A stretch of DNA of 64,000 nucleotides from Arthrobacter sp. C9C5 (GTDB taxonomy: Bacteria > Actinomycetota > Actinomycetes > Actinomycetales > Micrococcaceae), in assembly GCF_013359735.1 (NCBI RefSeq), contig NZ_JABFMX010000004.1:1-64000 (forward strand), read 5' to 3'. Under the pieces are notes generated by a model. The model was not told the origin of the DNA, did not search any database, and saw only the letters and a program-made list of their open reading frames with translations. Below, one piece after another: positions 46,077 through 54,690 of the stretch. How positions within the stretch are numbered: the stretch's first letter is position 1; every line of letters starts with the position of its first letter. Made by a program: the position numbers and the translations under genes.

Positions 46077-46619
46077 CTAAACGCGGGCCCCGTCGTCGTT
46101 CTCATCCTTCTCCTGCGGCAGCTTCATGATCAGGAACACCACCGACGCCGCGAAGGCGACCACCATGCCGACGACCGCCAGTAGCGGTGCGCTCCGCCAG
46201 AAAATGGCGGACAGCAGCAGCGCGATCGGGCCGCCGACGGCGCCCAGCCACGCGAGCATCGTCAGCGGGTCGGACCCGGCCAGGCTGGGCGGCTCTTCGG
46301 GAACGAATGCGCCCTCGTCGTCGTCCGGCTCGTAGTCCCGCGGGCCGGAGGCGCCCTCGCCGGCCGCGGCGTCGTCAACCCCGCTCAGGGAGGCCGCCCG
46401 GCCGCCAACCGGGGGTTCGACCGGTGCCGGCGCCGCAAGGCCCAGCGGGTCGAAGTCGCGGAACGTCCGTGCGGCAGGGCTTCCGGCGTCGGCGCTGCCG
46501 GAAGGACCGGAGTCGGTGCCCTCGAGCCTGGCGACCAGATCCAGCCAGACGGCGTCGTCCTCGTTGGCGCTGGAGTCCGGGGAATCGGGGTCCGGCGAGC
46601 CCGGGTCGAATCTAGTCAT
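46077..46619 (-). CDS. two-helix membrane protein of unknown function
   Basis: 180 aa from ATG 46619, which overlaps the upstream esterase gene by 8 bp (an in-frame ATG at 46643 lies inside that gene). Residues 1-115 are acidic and Pro/Ser-rich (DYEPDDDEGAFVPEEPPSLA). Two membrane helices follow, ~122-141 (LTMLAWLGAVGGPIALLLSA) and ~145-166 (SAPLLAVVGMVVAFAASVVF), with a short charged tail. No family recognised beyond a generic actinobacterial conserved membrane protein. It is the last gene of a minus-strand run of three. Confidence 0.8.
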   Translation of the reverse strand: MTRFDPGSPDPDSPDSSANEDDAVWLDLVARLEGTDSGPSGSADAGSPAARTFRDFDPLGLAAPAPVEPPVGGRAASLSGVDDAAAGEGASGPRDYEPDDDEGAFVPEEPPSLAGSDPLTMLAWLGAVGGPIALLLSAIFWRSAPLLAVVGMVVAFAASVVFLIMKLPQEKDENDDGARV

Positions 46620-47415
46620 CTGCCGTTTCTTTCTGGCTGGCACTGGCGGCGCCCGGGTTGGGCCCTTCCACGACCGACTTGATGAACTCCGCTGTGCCGC
46701 GGAAGATCTGGGGCGCGTCGTTGTCCATGGTAGCCACGTGGTAGCTGTTCTCCAGCCGGATGACCTCCAGCGGGGCGTTGCTCAGTCCGCGGCGCAGCGC
46801 GGCCAGGCTGGCGTCGGAGACGACGTGGTCCACGGTGGACCGGTAGACCCGGACCGGGGCCGTGATCCTGGGCAGCAGCCGCAGGGTGTCCTTGAACATC
46901 TTGTTCAGCTCGTGGGCCGCCGCGACCGGAGTCCGCGGATAGGCGCCTTCATCCACGCCTTCTTTGAGGATGTCATTGGCGATCGCCGGGGTGCTCTTGA
47001 GCACGAACTTCAGGATCCCGGCCAGCGGCGCGCGGGGATCATCGATGACCAGGCCGGGATTCACCAGCACCGCCCCGGCCACGGGGCGGGTGGCCGCCAG
47101 CCGCAGCGCCAGGGCACCGCCCATCGAGAGCCCGGCCACCACGACGTGGTCGCACTCCGCGGCCAGTTCCAGGTAGGCGGCGTCGAGTCCGGCATGCCAG
47201 TCCTGCCAGCGTGTCCGCGCCAGTTCCTGCCAGCTCGTGCCGTGCCCGGGCAGCAGCGGCATCCGGACCGCGTAGCCGGCCGCGGCCAGGGACTCGGCCC
47301 AGGCCCGGACGCCGTGCGGGCTGCCGGTGAAACCATGGGAGACCACGACGCCGGTCCGGGGACCGGACCCGGTAAACGGACTGCTGAACGGCGAGTGGTC
47401 GGCGGCTGTGCTCAT
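46612..47415 (-). CDS. alpha/beta hydrolase (carboxylesterase/monoacylglycerol lipase type), copy 1
   Basis: 267 aa from ATG 47415 with CGGAGCG upstream. Lid and oxyanion start SHGFTGSPHGVRAWAESLA, PLLPGHGTSWQEL, nucleophile elbow VVAGLSMGGALAL (Ser near residue 106), acid RSTVDHVVS and catalytic His NSYHVATMDND. It matches the Est30-like carboxylesterase group. A paralogue lies immediately upstream, so the pair probably arose by tandem duplication. Confidence 0.9.
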   Translation of the reverse strand: MSTAADHSPFSSPFTGSGPRTGVVVSHGFTGSPHGVRAWAESLAAAGYAVRMPLLPGHGTSWQELARTRWQDWHAGLDAAYLELAAECDHVVVAGLSMGGALALRLAATRPVAGAVLVNPGLVIDDPRAPLAGILKFVLKSTPAIANDILKEGVDEGAYPRTPVAAAHELNKMFKDTLRLLPRITAPVRVYRSTVDHVVSDASLAALRRGLSNAPLEVIRLENSYHVATMDNDAPQIFRGTAEFIKSVVEGPNPGAASASQKETADD

Positions 47416-47448
47416 GGACGCTCCGTGTTTCATGGCTACTTCAGTTCT

Positions 47449-48258
47449 TCATGGTTGCTGAGGGCCTGCAGGGACAGTGGACTGGGCTGTGGACGGGGCC
47501 GCGTGCTCCCGGAAGAAGCGGGCCGACTGCGAAAAGATTACGGGAGCATCGACGTCGAGCGTTGCAACGTGGCCGCTGTCCGGCAGCTTCACCACGGACA
47601 GCTCCCGGGATCCGAGGCGCCTGCGGAGCAGCTCCAGCGAGGTCGGCGGCACCACCGCGTCGGTATCGGACTTGAATACGAGGGCCGGAACGTCGACGGC
47701 GGGCAGCTCCCGCAGGGTCGCGGTGAAGAGCTTGCGCAGCTGGTGGACGGCCGCCAGCGGGGTCAGTGAGTAGTCGCCGTCCTGGGTGGTCGCCGCCGTC
47801 GACTCCGTCTCCTGGAGCGGGACGGTGGTGCTCTGCAGGTACTTGAGCACGCCGATGTAGCGCACCCGGCGGTCGTAGAAACTGAGCCCGGGGTTGACGA
47901 CGGCGACGCCGGCCACGCGGTGGCGGGCCGCGGTGCGCAGGGCGATGGTCCCGCCCATGGACAGGCCCGCCACGAAGCACGAGCGGGTTCCGGCGGCCAG
48001 TTCCAGGTACGCAGCCTCGAAGGCGCCGTACCAGTCCTGCCAGCCGTGCCGGGCGAGATCCCGCCAGTCGGTGCCGTGGCCGGGCAGCAGCGGGACGGAG
48101 ACGGCGAAGCCGAGGGAGGCCAGATGTTCAGCCCAGGGGAGCACGCTCAGGGGGCTTCCGGTAAAGCCGTGGCAGATGGCGACGCCGGTGCCCGCGTTGG
48201 CGCCGTGGCCGGGGTAGCGATAAGCGGCAGGCGCCACTGGAGTGCTGCTTTCGCTCAT
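47449..48258 (-). CDS. alpha/beta hydrolase (carboxylesterase type), copy 2
   Basis: 269 aa. Same fold and motif spacing as copy 1: CHGFTGSPLSVLPWAEHLAS, PLLPGHGTDWRDLARHGWQD, FVAGLSMGGTIALR, KSDTDAVVP and SGHVATLDVDAP. The nucleophile, acid and His are all present, so both copies look active. It starts the minus-strand run and is divergent from the acyltransferase gene at 48370, suggesting lipid-related work for this locus. Confidence 0.9.
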   Translation of the reverse strand: MSESSTPVAPAAYRYPGHGANAGTGVAICHGFTGSPLSVLPWAEHLASLGFAVSVPLLPGHGTDWRDLARHGWQDWYGAFEAAYLELAAGTRSCFVAGLSMGGTIALRTAARHRVAGVAVVNPGLSFYDRRVRYIGVLKYLQSTTVPLQETESTAATTQDGDYSLTPLAAVHQLRKLFTATLRELPAVDVPALVFKSDTDAVVPPTSLELLRRRLGSRELSVVKLPDSGHVATLDVDAPVIFSQSARFFREHAAPSTAQSTVPAGPQQP

Positions 48259-48276
48259 GAGCCCATCGTGTCACTG

Positions 48277-48304
48277 TTCGCGACAAACCTCACTAGAGTA
48301 GGGT
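48277..48304 (+). promoter_or_regulatory. promoter of the acyltransferase gene
   Basis: TTCGCG (48277-48282), 16-bp spacer, TAGGGT (48299-48304). The expected leader is about 60 nt, with GGAGAGG before GTG 48370. Confidence 0.45.
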
Positions 48305-48369
48305 GTCATTGAAGTCCTGGCCGGGCCCGAAGAAGGGCCGGCCAGACGCCTGCCGGAGAGGTACACCAC

Positions 48370-49110
48370 GTGTTTTATTGGTTCATGAAGACGTTCGTTC
48401 TTGGGCCGGTCCTGAAGACGCTCTTCCGGCCGTGGGTCAAGGGCCTGGACAATGTTCCGGCCGAGGGCGCCGCGATCCTGGCCTCCAACCACCTCTCTTT
48501 CTCCGATTCCATCTTCATGCCGCTCATGGTGCCCCGGCCCGTGGTGTTCCTGGCGAAATCCGAGTACTTCACCGGCAAGGGCATCAAAGGCAAACTGACC
48601 GCCGCCTTCTTCCGCCTGACCAACCAGCTGCCGATGGACCGGTCCGGGGGAGCGGCGTCCGCCCGCTCGCTTGATGCCGGCATGGATGTGCTGAAGAACG
48701 GTTCGCTCCTGGGCATCTACCCCGAAGGCACCCGCAGTCCGGACGCCCGGCTGTACCGCGGCAAGGTCGGGGTCGCCCGGCTTGCCCTGCAGGCCCGCGT
48801 CCCGGTGATCCCGGTCGCGATGATCGGCACCGACAAGGTCCAGCCCATCGGCAAGCGGATGCCCAACATCCGCCGGATCGGGATGATCTTTGGCGAACCG
48901 CTGGACTTCAGCCGCTACTACGGCATGGAAGACGACCGCCTGATCCAGCGTTCCGTGACGGACGAAATCATGTACGAACTGATGCGGCTCTCCGGCCAGG
49001 AATACGTCGACGAGTACGCCGCCGTCGTCAAACTGCGGCTCGCCGGAAAAGCCACCGAGGCGCCGGAGGCCGGTGCCGGCCAGGAACCGGAGACGCCCGG
49101 AACTGTGTGA
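48370..49110 (+). CDS. lysophospholipid acyltransferase, PlsC family (Rv2182c-like)
   Basis: 246 aa from GTG 48370. Motifs: ILASNHLSFSDSIFMPLM (HX4D), NQLPMDRSGGAASARSL, GIYPEGTRSPDARLYRGKVG and VPVIPVAMIGTD. It transfers an acyl chain to lysophosphatidic acid or a related lipid. The place next to the class II DAHP synthase matches the Rv2182c neighbourhood. It is a different branch from the PlsC at 31340. Confidence 0.92.
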   Translation: MFYWFMKTFVLGPVLKTLFRPWVKGLDNVPAEGAAILASNHLSFSDSIFMPLMVPRPVVFLAKSEYFTGKGIKGKLTAAFFRLTNQLPMDRSGGAASARSLDAGMDVLKNGSLLGIYPEGTRSPDARLYRGKVGVARLALQARVPVIPVAMIGTDKVQPIGKRMPNIRRIGMIFGEPLDFSRYYGMEDDRLIQRSVTDEIMYELMRLSGQEYVDEYAAVVKLRLAGKATEAPEAGAGQEPETPGTV

Positions 49111-49175
49111 CGGAGCGCCCGCAGTCAATGACGCCGGGCGCCGCCGTTCACCGCGGAGGCAACTATCCTTAGAGG

Positions 49176-50624
49176 GTGACTGAGCTATCTGCGCCTTCGA
49201 CTTCCCTGAACAACTCCACGCCGGCGGGCCCTGCCCTGGCTGGTTCGGCTCTTGCTGGTTCTGCCCTGGCGAGCACGGCCCAGAGCGGCGCCGCCAACTA
49301 TCCGGGACTGGACCACTGGCGGGAGCTGCCCGCCTCGCAACAGCCCAGCTGGTCCGACCCGGCAGTCTTTGAGGCCTCGGTCAAGGAACTCTCGGTGCTG
49401 CCGCCGCTCGTCTTCGCCGGCGAAGTGGACATCCTGCGCGAACGGCTCGCCGCTGCCGCGCAGGGCAAGGCGTTCCTGCTCCAGGGCGGTGACTGCGCGG
49501 AGACCTTCGAAGCCGCCACGGCGGACAAGATCAGCGCCCGGGTCAAAACCATTCTGCAGATGGCCGTCGTACTCACCTACGGCGCGGCGATGCCGGTGAT
49601 CAAGATGGGTCGGATGGCGGGCCAGTTCGCCAAGCCGCGTTCGTCCAACGACGAAACCCGCGACGGCGTCACGCTGCCGGCTTACCGCGGCGACATCGTC
49701 AACGGCTATGACTTCACGCCGGAGTCCCGCGCGCACGACGCCAGCCGGATGCTCAAGGCGTACCACACCTCGGCGTCGACCCTGAACCTGATCCGGGCGT
49801 TCACGCAGGGCGGCTTCGCCGACCTGCGGCTGGTGCACCAGTGGAACAAGGGCTTCACCGAGAACCCGGCGCACGCGCGCTACGAATCCCTGGCCCGCGA
49901 CATCGACCGGGCCATCAAGTTCATGTCCTCCTGCGGCGCGGATTTCGAGGCGCTCAAGCGCGTCGAGTTCTACGCCAGCCATGAGGCGCTGCTGCTGGAC
50001 TATGAGCGGGCCCTGACCCGCATCGACTCGCGAACCGGCCTGCCGTACGACACCTCGGCGCATTTCCTGTGGATCGGGGAGCGCACCCGGGAACTGGACC
50101 ACGCGCACGTCGATTTCCTCTCCCGCGTCCGCAACCCGATCGGCGTCAAGCTGGGCCCCTCGACCACGGGCGAGGACGCACTCCGCCTGATCGACAAGCT
50201 TGACCCCAACCGGGAACCCGGCCGCCTGACCTTCATCACCCGGATGGGCGCCGGCAACATCCGGGAGAAATTGCCTCCCATCGTCGAGCGCGTCACCGCC
50301 TCCGGCGCCCAGGTCCTGTGGGTCACCGATCCGATGCACGGCAACACGGTGACCTCGCCCAACGGCTACAAGACCCGCAACTTCGACGACGTCATCGACG
50401 AGGTGCGCGGCTTCTTCGAGGTGCACCACGGCCTCGGCACCGTTCCGGGCGGCCTACACGTGGAAATGACCGGCGACGACGTGGCCGAGTGCCTCGGCGG
50501 CGCCGACCCGATCGACCAGGACGCCTTCCTGGACCGTTACGAGTCCGTCTGCGATCCGCGGCTGAACCACATGCAGTCCCTCGAAATGGCGTTCCTGGTG
50601 GCGGGAGCCCTCGCCAAGCGCTAA
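49176..50624 (+). CDS. aroG: 3-deoxy-7-phosphoheptulonate synthase, class II
   Basis: 482 aa from GTG 49176. Class II (plant-type) DAHP synthase: LLQGGDCAETFEA, DIVNGYDFTPESRAHD, VKLGPSTTGEDALRLIDKLD, TDPMHGNTV and GGLHVEMTGDDVAECLGG. It condenses PEP and erythrose 4-phosphate, the first shikimate step; in M. tuberculosis the class II enzyme is feedback-inhibited and activates chorismate mutase. The N-terminus has a short PALAGSALAGSALAS repeat. TATCCT 6 bp before the start suggests a leaderless transcript. Confidence 0.95.
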   Translation: MTELSAPSTSLNNSTPAGPALAGSALAGSALASTAQSGAANYPGLDHWRELPASQQPSWSDPAVFEASVKELSVLPPLVFAGEVDILRERLAAAAQGKAFLLQGGDCAETFEAATADKISARVKTILQMAVVLTYGAAMPVIKMGRMAGQFAKPRSSNDETRDGVTLPAYRGDIVNGYDFTPESRAHDASRMLKAYHTSASTLNLIRAFTQGGFADLRLVHQWNKGFTENPAHARYESLARDIDRAIKFMSSCGADFEALKRVEFYASHEALLLDYERALTRIDSRTGLPYDTSAHFLWIGERTRELDHAHVDFLSRVRNPIGVKLGPSTTGEDALRLIDKLDPNREPGRLTFITRMGAGNIREKLPPIVERVTASGAQVLWVTDPMHGNTVTSPNGYKTRNFDDVIDEVRGFFEVHHGLGTVPGGLHVEMTGDDVAECLGGADPIDQDAFLDRYESVCDPRLNHMQSLEMAFLVAGALAKR

Positions 50625-50688
50625 GCCACGCACGGCCGCCACAGGGGGCGACCTGCGCGCCGCCTCGTGCAGCACCGCCACAGACAAC

Positions 50689-50730
50689 AAGAGCTCCGCC
50701 CCGACTGGTTCCAGCCGGGGCGGAGCTCTT
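50689..50730. terminator. bidirectional terminator between aroG and the kinase
   Basis: AAGAGCTCCGCCCC pairs perfectly with GGGGCGGAGCTCTT over a 14-nt interval. The symmetric A/T ends allow use by both convergent genes. Confidence 0.88.
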
Positions 50731-50746
50731 ACTCATTTGGGAGAAG

Positions 50747-52876
50747 TCAGGTCACGGTGATCGTGACGAGGGAGCCTTCGGGCTGCCGCCCGGTCTTGTC
50801 CTGGCCGGCCACCAGGCCCAGCACGGATGAGCCGAAGGCGTAGTTGACCTTCACCTCGAAGCCGGCATCCTTGAGGGCCTGCACCGCCTCCTCCTCCGGC
50901 TTGCGGAACACGTCCGGGACCGGGACAAATTTCGGGCCCTTGGAAATCGTCAGCGTCACCGTGCCCCCGCGGGTGAGGTTGCCTGTCGCGGGGTCCTGGC
51001 CGACGACCGCGCCCTTGGGCACCTCCCGGTCAAAGACGGCTTCCGGGGCGACGACGGCCTTGAGCCCGGCGGCCTCCACGGCAGCGACGGCCGCATCCTG
51101 CTCCTTGCCCCGCACATCGGGCACCGGGATGGGGCGCGGCCCCTTCGAGACCGTCAGCCCCACAGGCGTCCCGTGCTTGGCGGGGGTGCCTTTGCCCGGC
51201 TTCTGGGCCAGCACGGTTCCGGCCTTGGCGTCCTCGTCGTAGGTCTCGGTGACGGGGCCCAGCGCCATGCCGGCGCCGTTGAGGGCCGTCTTCGCCGCGT
51301 CGAGCGACATGCCCGTCAGCTGCGGCAGCGGAAACAGCTCCGGACCCTTCGATACGGCCAGCGAGACGGACTGGAATTTGCGGACCACCTGACCCGCCTG
51401 CGGCTCCGAGCCCACAACGAGGCCTGGGGAAACGTCGTCGTCAAAGACGTCCCGGGTGGTCGACTCGAAACCGGCAGTGTGGAGCAACTGCTGTGCCTCG
51501 GCCACGGTCTTGTTGGCCAACTGCGGAATGGTCCCCGGAGACCCCGGGCCCATGCCGAAGAACCAACCGGCGCCGGCCGCGAGCAGTGCCACCAGGACCA
51601 GCACCAGGATCCAGGCCAGGCCCCGGCGCCGCGGGTTGCCCGCACGCAGGCTGCGGCTGGGGGTCGCTGCAGCACGCTGCCGCGCCTTCTCCTCCTCGCG
51701 GTCCTGCTTGCGTTGTGCTCGCTTGCTTGCCGGCTCCGGCCGGCCGTCCGGAGCATCCTCCGGATAGGCGCCAAGTTCTTGTTCTTCCGGAGCGGCGAGC
51801 GGGCCGTAGGCGCCGGGCCGTGGCCTGCCGGCGAGGACGGTGGTCGGGTTGCTGCCGCGGCTGATGACCTCCGTGGGCTGCTGGACGCCACCGAGGAATT
51901 CCGTGTGGGCCTCCGCGGCGGCCGCGCGGGGCTGCGTCGCGGGCCGGCCGGGCGTGGAACCGCCGGGGCCTGCCGCCGCGGCGCCGGTAGCGGCCGCCGG
52001 GAGGGCCGCCGGGGGCCGCAGGTCCAACTCGGCGTCGCTGAGGTTGGTCCGGATGTGTCGAAGTTCGAAGAGCAATGCGTTGCCGTCGACGGGGCGCTTG
52101 TCCGGGTCGTTCGCCGTGCACCACTGCACGAGCTCGTCGAGCTCTTCGGCAAGCCCCGGGACCAGGGCCGACGGCGGCCCGACGGTCGAGTTCACGTGCT
52201 GGTAGGCGACCTGGATGGGAACCTCGCCGTCGAACGGCTGCCGACCGGTGATCATCTCGTAGAGCATGATTCCGAGTGAATAGATGTCGCTGCGGGCGTC
52301 GGCCTGCTGGCCCAGCACGAGCTCGGGGGAGAGGTAGGCGACGGTCCCGATCAGGGCGCCGGTGCTGGTCGTCGTCGTGATGGCCCGAGCCAGCCCGAAG
52401 TCGCCGATCTTGATCCGGCCGTCGTCGGCGATGAGCACGTTCTCGGGCTTGACGTCCCGGTGGATGAGGCCGGCCGCGTGGGCCGCTCCGAGTCCTTCCA
52501 CGATCGGGTCGATTAGCGCCAGGGCGAGCCTCGGCGTGAGGGCTCCCTTTTCCTTGATCACGTCCCGCAGCGTGTGGCCCTTGATGTATTCCATCACCAG
52601 GTAAGCCAGCGGGCCGTCGTCGCCCTGGTCCAGGACCCCCACCACGTGCGGGTGCGACAGCCGGGCGGCGGCCTTGGCTTCGCGGCCCAGCCGGTCCAGG
52701 AACTGCGGGTCCCCGGTCATGTGCGGATGCAGGACCTTGAGCGCCACGTCCCGCTCGAGCCGCCGGTCGGTGGCGAGGTACACGGTGGACATCCCGCCCC
52801 GGGCCAGCTTGGATCGAATCAGGTACCGGTTGTCCACCAGGGTCCCGACGAGAGCGTCCGATGTGTATTCCTGCAC
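50747..52876 (-). CDS. Ser/Thr protein kinase with four PASTA domains (PknL-locus kinase)
   Basis: 709 aa. Kinase domain ~18-280 with glycine loop LARGGMSTVYLATD, VALKVL lysine, IHRDVKPENVL, IGDFGLARA and a Thr-rich activation loop (ITTTTSTG). A Pro/Ala/charged linker leads to one membrane helix ~425-447 (LAWILVLVLVALLAAGAGWF) and four outside PASTA repeats, each ending in a variant of VSKGP except the last. PASTA domains bind peptidoglycan fragments. The locus (aroG, kinase, Rv2175c-like protein, polyprenyl synthase) is that of mycobacterial pknL, but PknL lacks PASTA domains, so this is structurally PknB-like. Confidence 0.93.
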   Translation of the reverse strand: MQEYTSDALVGTLVDNRYLIRSKLARGGMSTVYLATDRRLERDVALKVLHPHMTGDPQFLDRLGREAKAAARLSHPHVVGVLDQGDDGPLAYLVMEYIKGHTLRDVIKEKGALTPRLALALIDPIVEGLGAAHAAGLIHRDVKPENVLIADDGRIKIGDFGLARAITTTTSTGALIGTVAYLSPELVLGQQADARSDIYSLGIMLYEMITGRQPFDGEVPIQVAYQHVNSTVGPPSALVPGLAEELDELVQWCTANDPDKRPVDGNALLFELRHIRTNLSDAELDLRPPAALPAAATGAAAAGPGGSTPGRPATQPRAAAAEAHTEFLGGVQQPTEVISRGSNPTTVLAGRPRPGAYGPLAAPEEQELGAYPEDAPDGRPEPASKRAQRKQDREEEKARQRAAATPSRSLRAGNPRRRGLAWILVLVLVALLAAGAGWFFGMGPGSPGTIPQLANKTVAEAQQLLHTAGFESTTRDVFDDDVSPGLVVGSEPQAGQVVRKFQSVSLAVSKGPELFPLPQLTGMSLDAAKTALNGAGMALGPVTETYDEDAKAGTVLAQKPGKGTPAKHGTPVGLTVSKGPRPIPVPDVRGKEQDAAVAAVEAAGLKAVVAPEAVFDREVPKGAVVGQDPATGNLTRGGTVTLTISKGPKFVPVPDVFRKPEEEAVQALKDAGFEVKVNYAFGSSVLGLVAGQDKTGRQPEGSLVTITVT

Positions 52877-52980
52877 CCTTTGATCCTAAGCTCTGCACGG
52901 AAACGGGCCCGGATTGACATGCAACCCGGACCCGTATCGTTACGCGACGGAGGTCTCAGCCCCGTGCGATGCTGGCGGTT

Positions 52981-54375
52981 CTAGCTGAAGGTCTTCTGCA
53001 GCGCCTTGATCGACGCCACATAGGCCTTCGTATCCTCGTACATGCCCTTCGTGCTCACCGAATACTGGCCCTGGTAGTACCCCGCGATGGCGTAGTCCAG
53101 GTTCTTGCTGGTCGCTACCAGCTGGCGGATGATGGCGATGCCGGCCGTGGCGTTGTCGTACGGGTCCAGCAGGTTCAGTTTGCGGCCAACGAGCTCCGAG
53201 GCCCACCCTCCGGAGGACGGAATGACCTGCATGGTGCCGATCGCGTTCGCGGGGGACACCGAGCGGTGGTTGAAGCCGGACTCCTGGTAGGCGAAGGCCA
53301 TGGCCAGCGACGGCGCCACGCCCATCCGACGTGCGGTGTCGGCCACGATCTGCTTCATCTGCTCGCGGGTGGGAACCGGCGAGGCATTGAGCAGTGCCTT
53401 GTTCTGGTTGGCGGAGCTGACGACAGCCTTCGGGTAGCTGAACCCCAGGAACGTGCTGGGCACGAGCGGGGTCACGGTGGCCGCGGGCTGGCTTGAGGCC
53501 GGCTTGACGGTCCCGGTACCCGCACCGGGAATGACGAGCTTGTGGCCGGGGTAGATGATGCTGCTCATGCTCAGCCGGTTCGCCGACAGGACGGCGGAGA
53601 GCTTTACACCGTGCCGGGCGGCAATGCCGGAGAGCGTGTCGCCGGATTTGATCGTGTAGGACCCCGGGCTGGCGGGGGCCGGGGCTGCCTTGGGGGCGGG
53701 CTTCGGCGCCGCAGCACGGACCGGTGTGGGTGCGGCCGCGGCGGCGCCGATGGTGATCTTCTGGCCCGGGTAGATCACCGAGCGCATGGTGAGTCCGTTC
53801 CGGCTGAACACGTCGGACAACTTGACGCCGTGGCGGGCGGCAATCCCGCTCAGGGTGTCGCCGGACTTCACCGTGTAGACGCTGCCGGTCGCCCGGGCCG
53901 GGGCAGCCTTCGCCGGAGCAGCTTTCGCCGGAGCCGGGTGGGCGGCGCTGTTGGCGGTACCGGTGAGCTTGATCTTCTGGCCGGGGTAGATCACGGAGTT
54001 GGCGCGAAGTTTGTTCAGCGTAAGGACGGACTGGGTGCTCAAGCCGTAGCGGTGGGCGATCGCGCTGATCGTATCCCCGCGGACAATCGTGTACTGCGCC
54101 GGTGCGGCAACCTTGGCGGGGCGGAACGCGGTCGGCAGGGCCACCGCAACCTCAGTTGCCGGAATCCGAGCCGAGGGCAGTGCCGCGGCGGCCTGACCCT
54201 GCGCCTTCATGGCCGCCGCCAGCGTCGCCGGGATCGCCCGGGGGCGGGATTCGGCAGCAGCCGGCTGTGCGATCGCCAAGGAGGAGAGCACGACGGCGGG
54301 GAGAGCCGCCGTCGTCGCCGCAATCAGCGGGAGGCCGGGCCTCGGGTTGGGCTTTGGCGAACGTGACGTCGTCAT
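52981..54375 (-). CDS. secreted LysM-lytic transglycosylase
   Basis: 464 aa. Signal peptide ~1-42 (LPAVVLSSLAIAQPAAAES). Three LysM domains near residues 92-138, 166-212 and 241-287 (YTIVRGDTISAIAHRYGLST, YTVKSGDTLSGIAARHGVKL, YTIKSGDTLSGIAARHGVKL), separated by Ala/Pro linkers, then a C-terminal SLT domain with the catalytic Glu in AFAYQESGFNHRSVSPANAI and GTMQVIP. It binds and cleaves peptidoglycan outside the cell. The adjacent PASTA kinase and a 9-bp-phased repeat before the start suggest wall-linked control. Confidence 0.92.
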   Translation of the reverse strand: MTTSRSPKPNPRPGLPLIAATTAALPAVVLSSLAIAQPAAAESRPRAIPATLAAAMKAQGQAAAALPSARIPATEVAVALPTAFRPAKVAAPAQYTIVRGDTISAIAHRYGLSTQSVLTLNKLRANSVIYPGQKIKLTGTANSAAHPAPAKAAPAKAAPARATGSVYTVKSGDTLSGIAARHGVKLSDVFSRNGLTMRSVIYPGQKITIGAAAAAPTPVRAAAPKPAPKAAPAPASPGSYTIKSGDTLSGIAARHGVKLSAVLSANRLSMSSIIYPGHKLVIPGAGTGTVKPASSQPAATVTPLVPSTFLGFSYPKAVVSSANQNKALLNASPVPTREQMKQIVADTARRMGVAPSLAMAFAYQESGFNHRSVSPANAIGTMQVIPSSGGWASELVGRKLNLLDPYDNATAGIAIIRQLVATSKNLDYAIAGYYQGQYSVSTKGMYEDTKAYVASIKALQKTFS

Positions 54376-54416
54376 GGGAAAGATCCTCTTCTCAGCGGCG
54401 AACCCTGCAGCACAGA

Positions 54417-54461
54417 CAGTGCTACTGGTGTTACCAGTGTGACTGAAGAGACTGCAGTTAC
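54417..54461 (-). repeat. five 9-bp-phased GT-starting repeats upstream of the LysM gene
   Basis: Read on the minus strand from 54461: GTAACTGCA, GTCTCTTCA, GTCACACTG, GTAACACCA, GTAGCACTG. Three of these start GTCACA/GTAACA/GTAGCA at exact 9-bp spacing. A minus-strand TTCGCA-N18-TAGATC promoter-like pair lies just upstream. The rest of the ~315-bp gap to 54690 shows no supported gene. Confidence 0.6.
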
Positions 54462-54690
54462 AAATGTGATCTATGCGAATCTCTCATGAATTGCGAATTA
54501 GCACAAGAACTGTTTGACATTCTGCAACGCGGCTATTGGGAGTGTCGGACCGGCGCCCCGGCCCAGGGCCCGCCGAGGCGTCCGCACGGGCGGCTATTTC
54601 GCAGTCCGTTTTATGAGCCGGGTTAAGCGGTCGCATTATTGGGTCGTGGCTGACTAGGCGCATTCCGCCCCGGCATGGCAATCTTGATCC

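Noticed and set aside
54376..54470. c-di-AMP (ydaO-type) riboswitch before the LysM gene
   Set aside because: Such riboswitches often precede LysM/NlpC genes in actinobacteria, but the conserved GGxGAA-type elements and overall length are not recognisable here.
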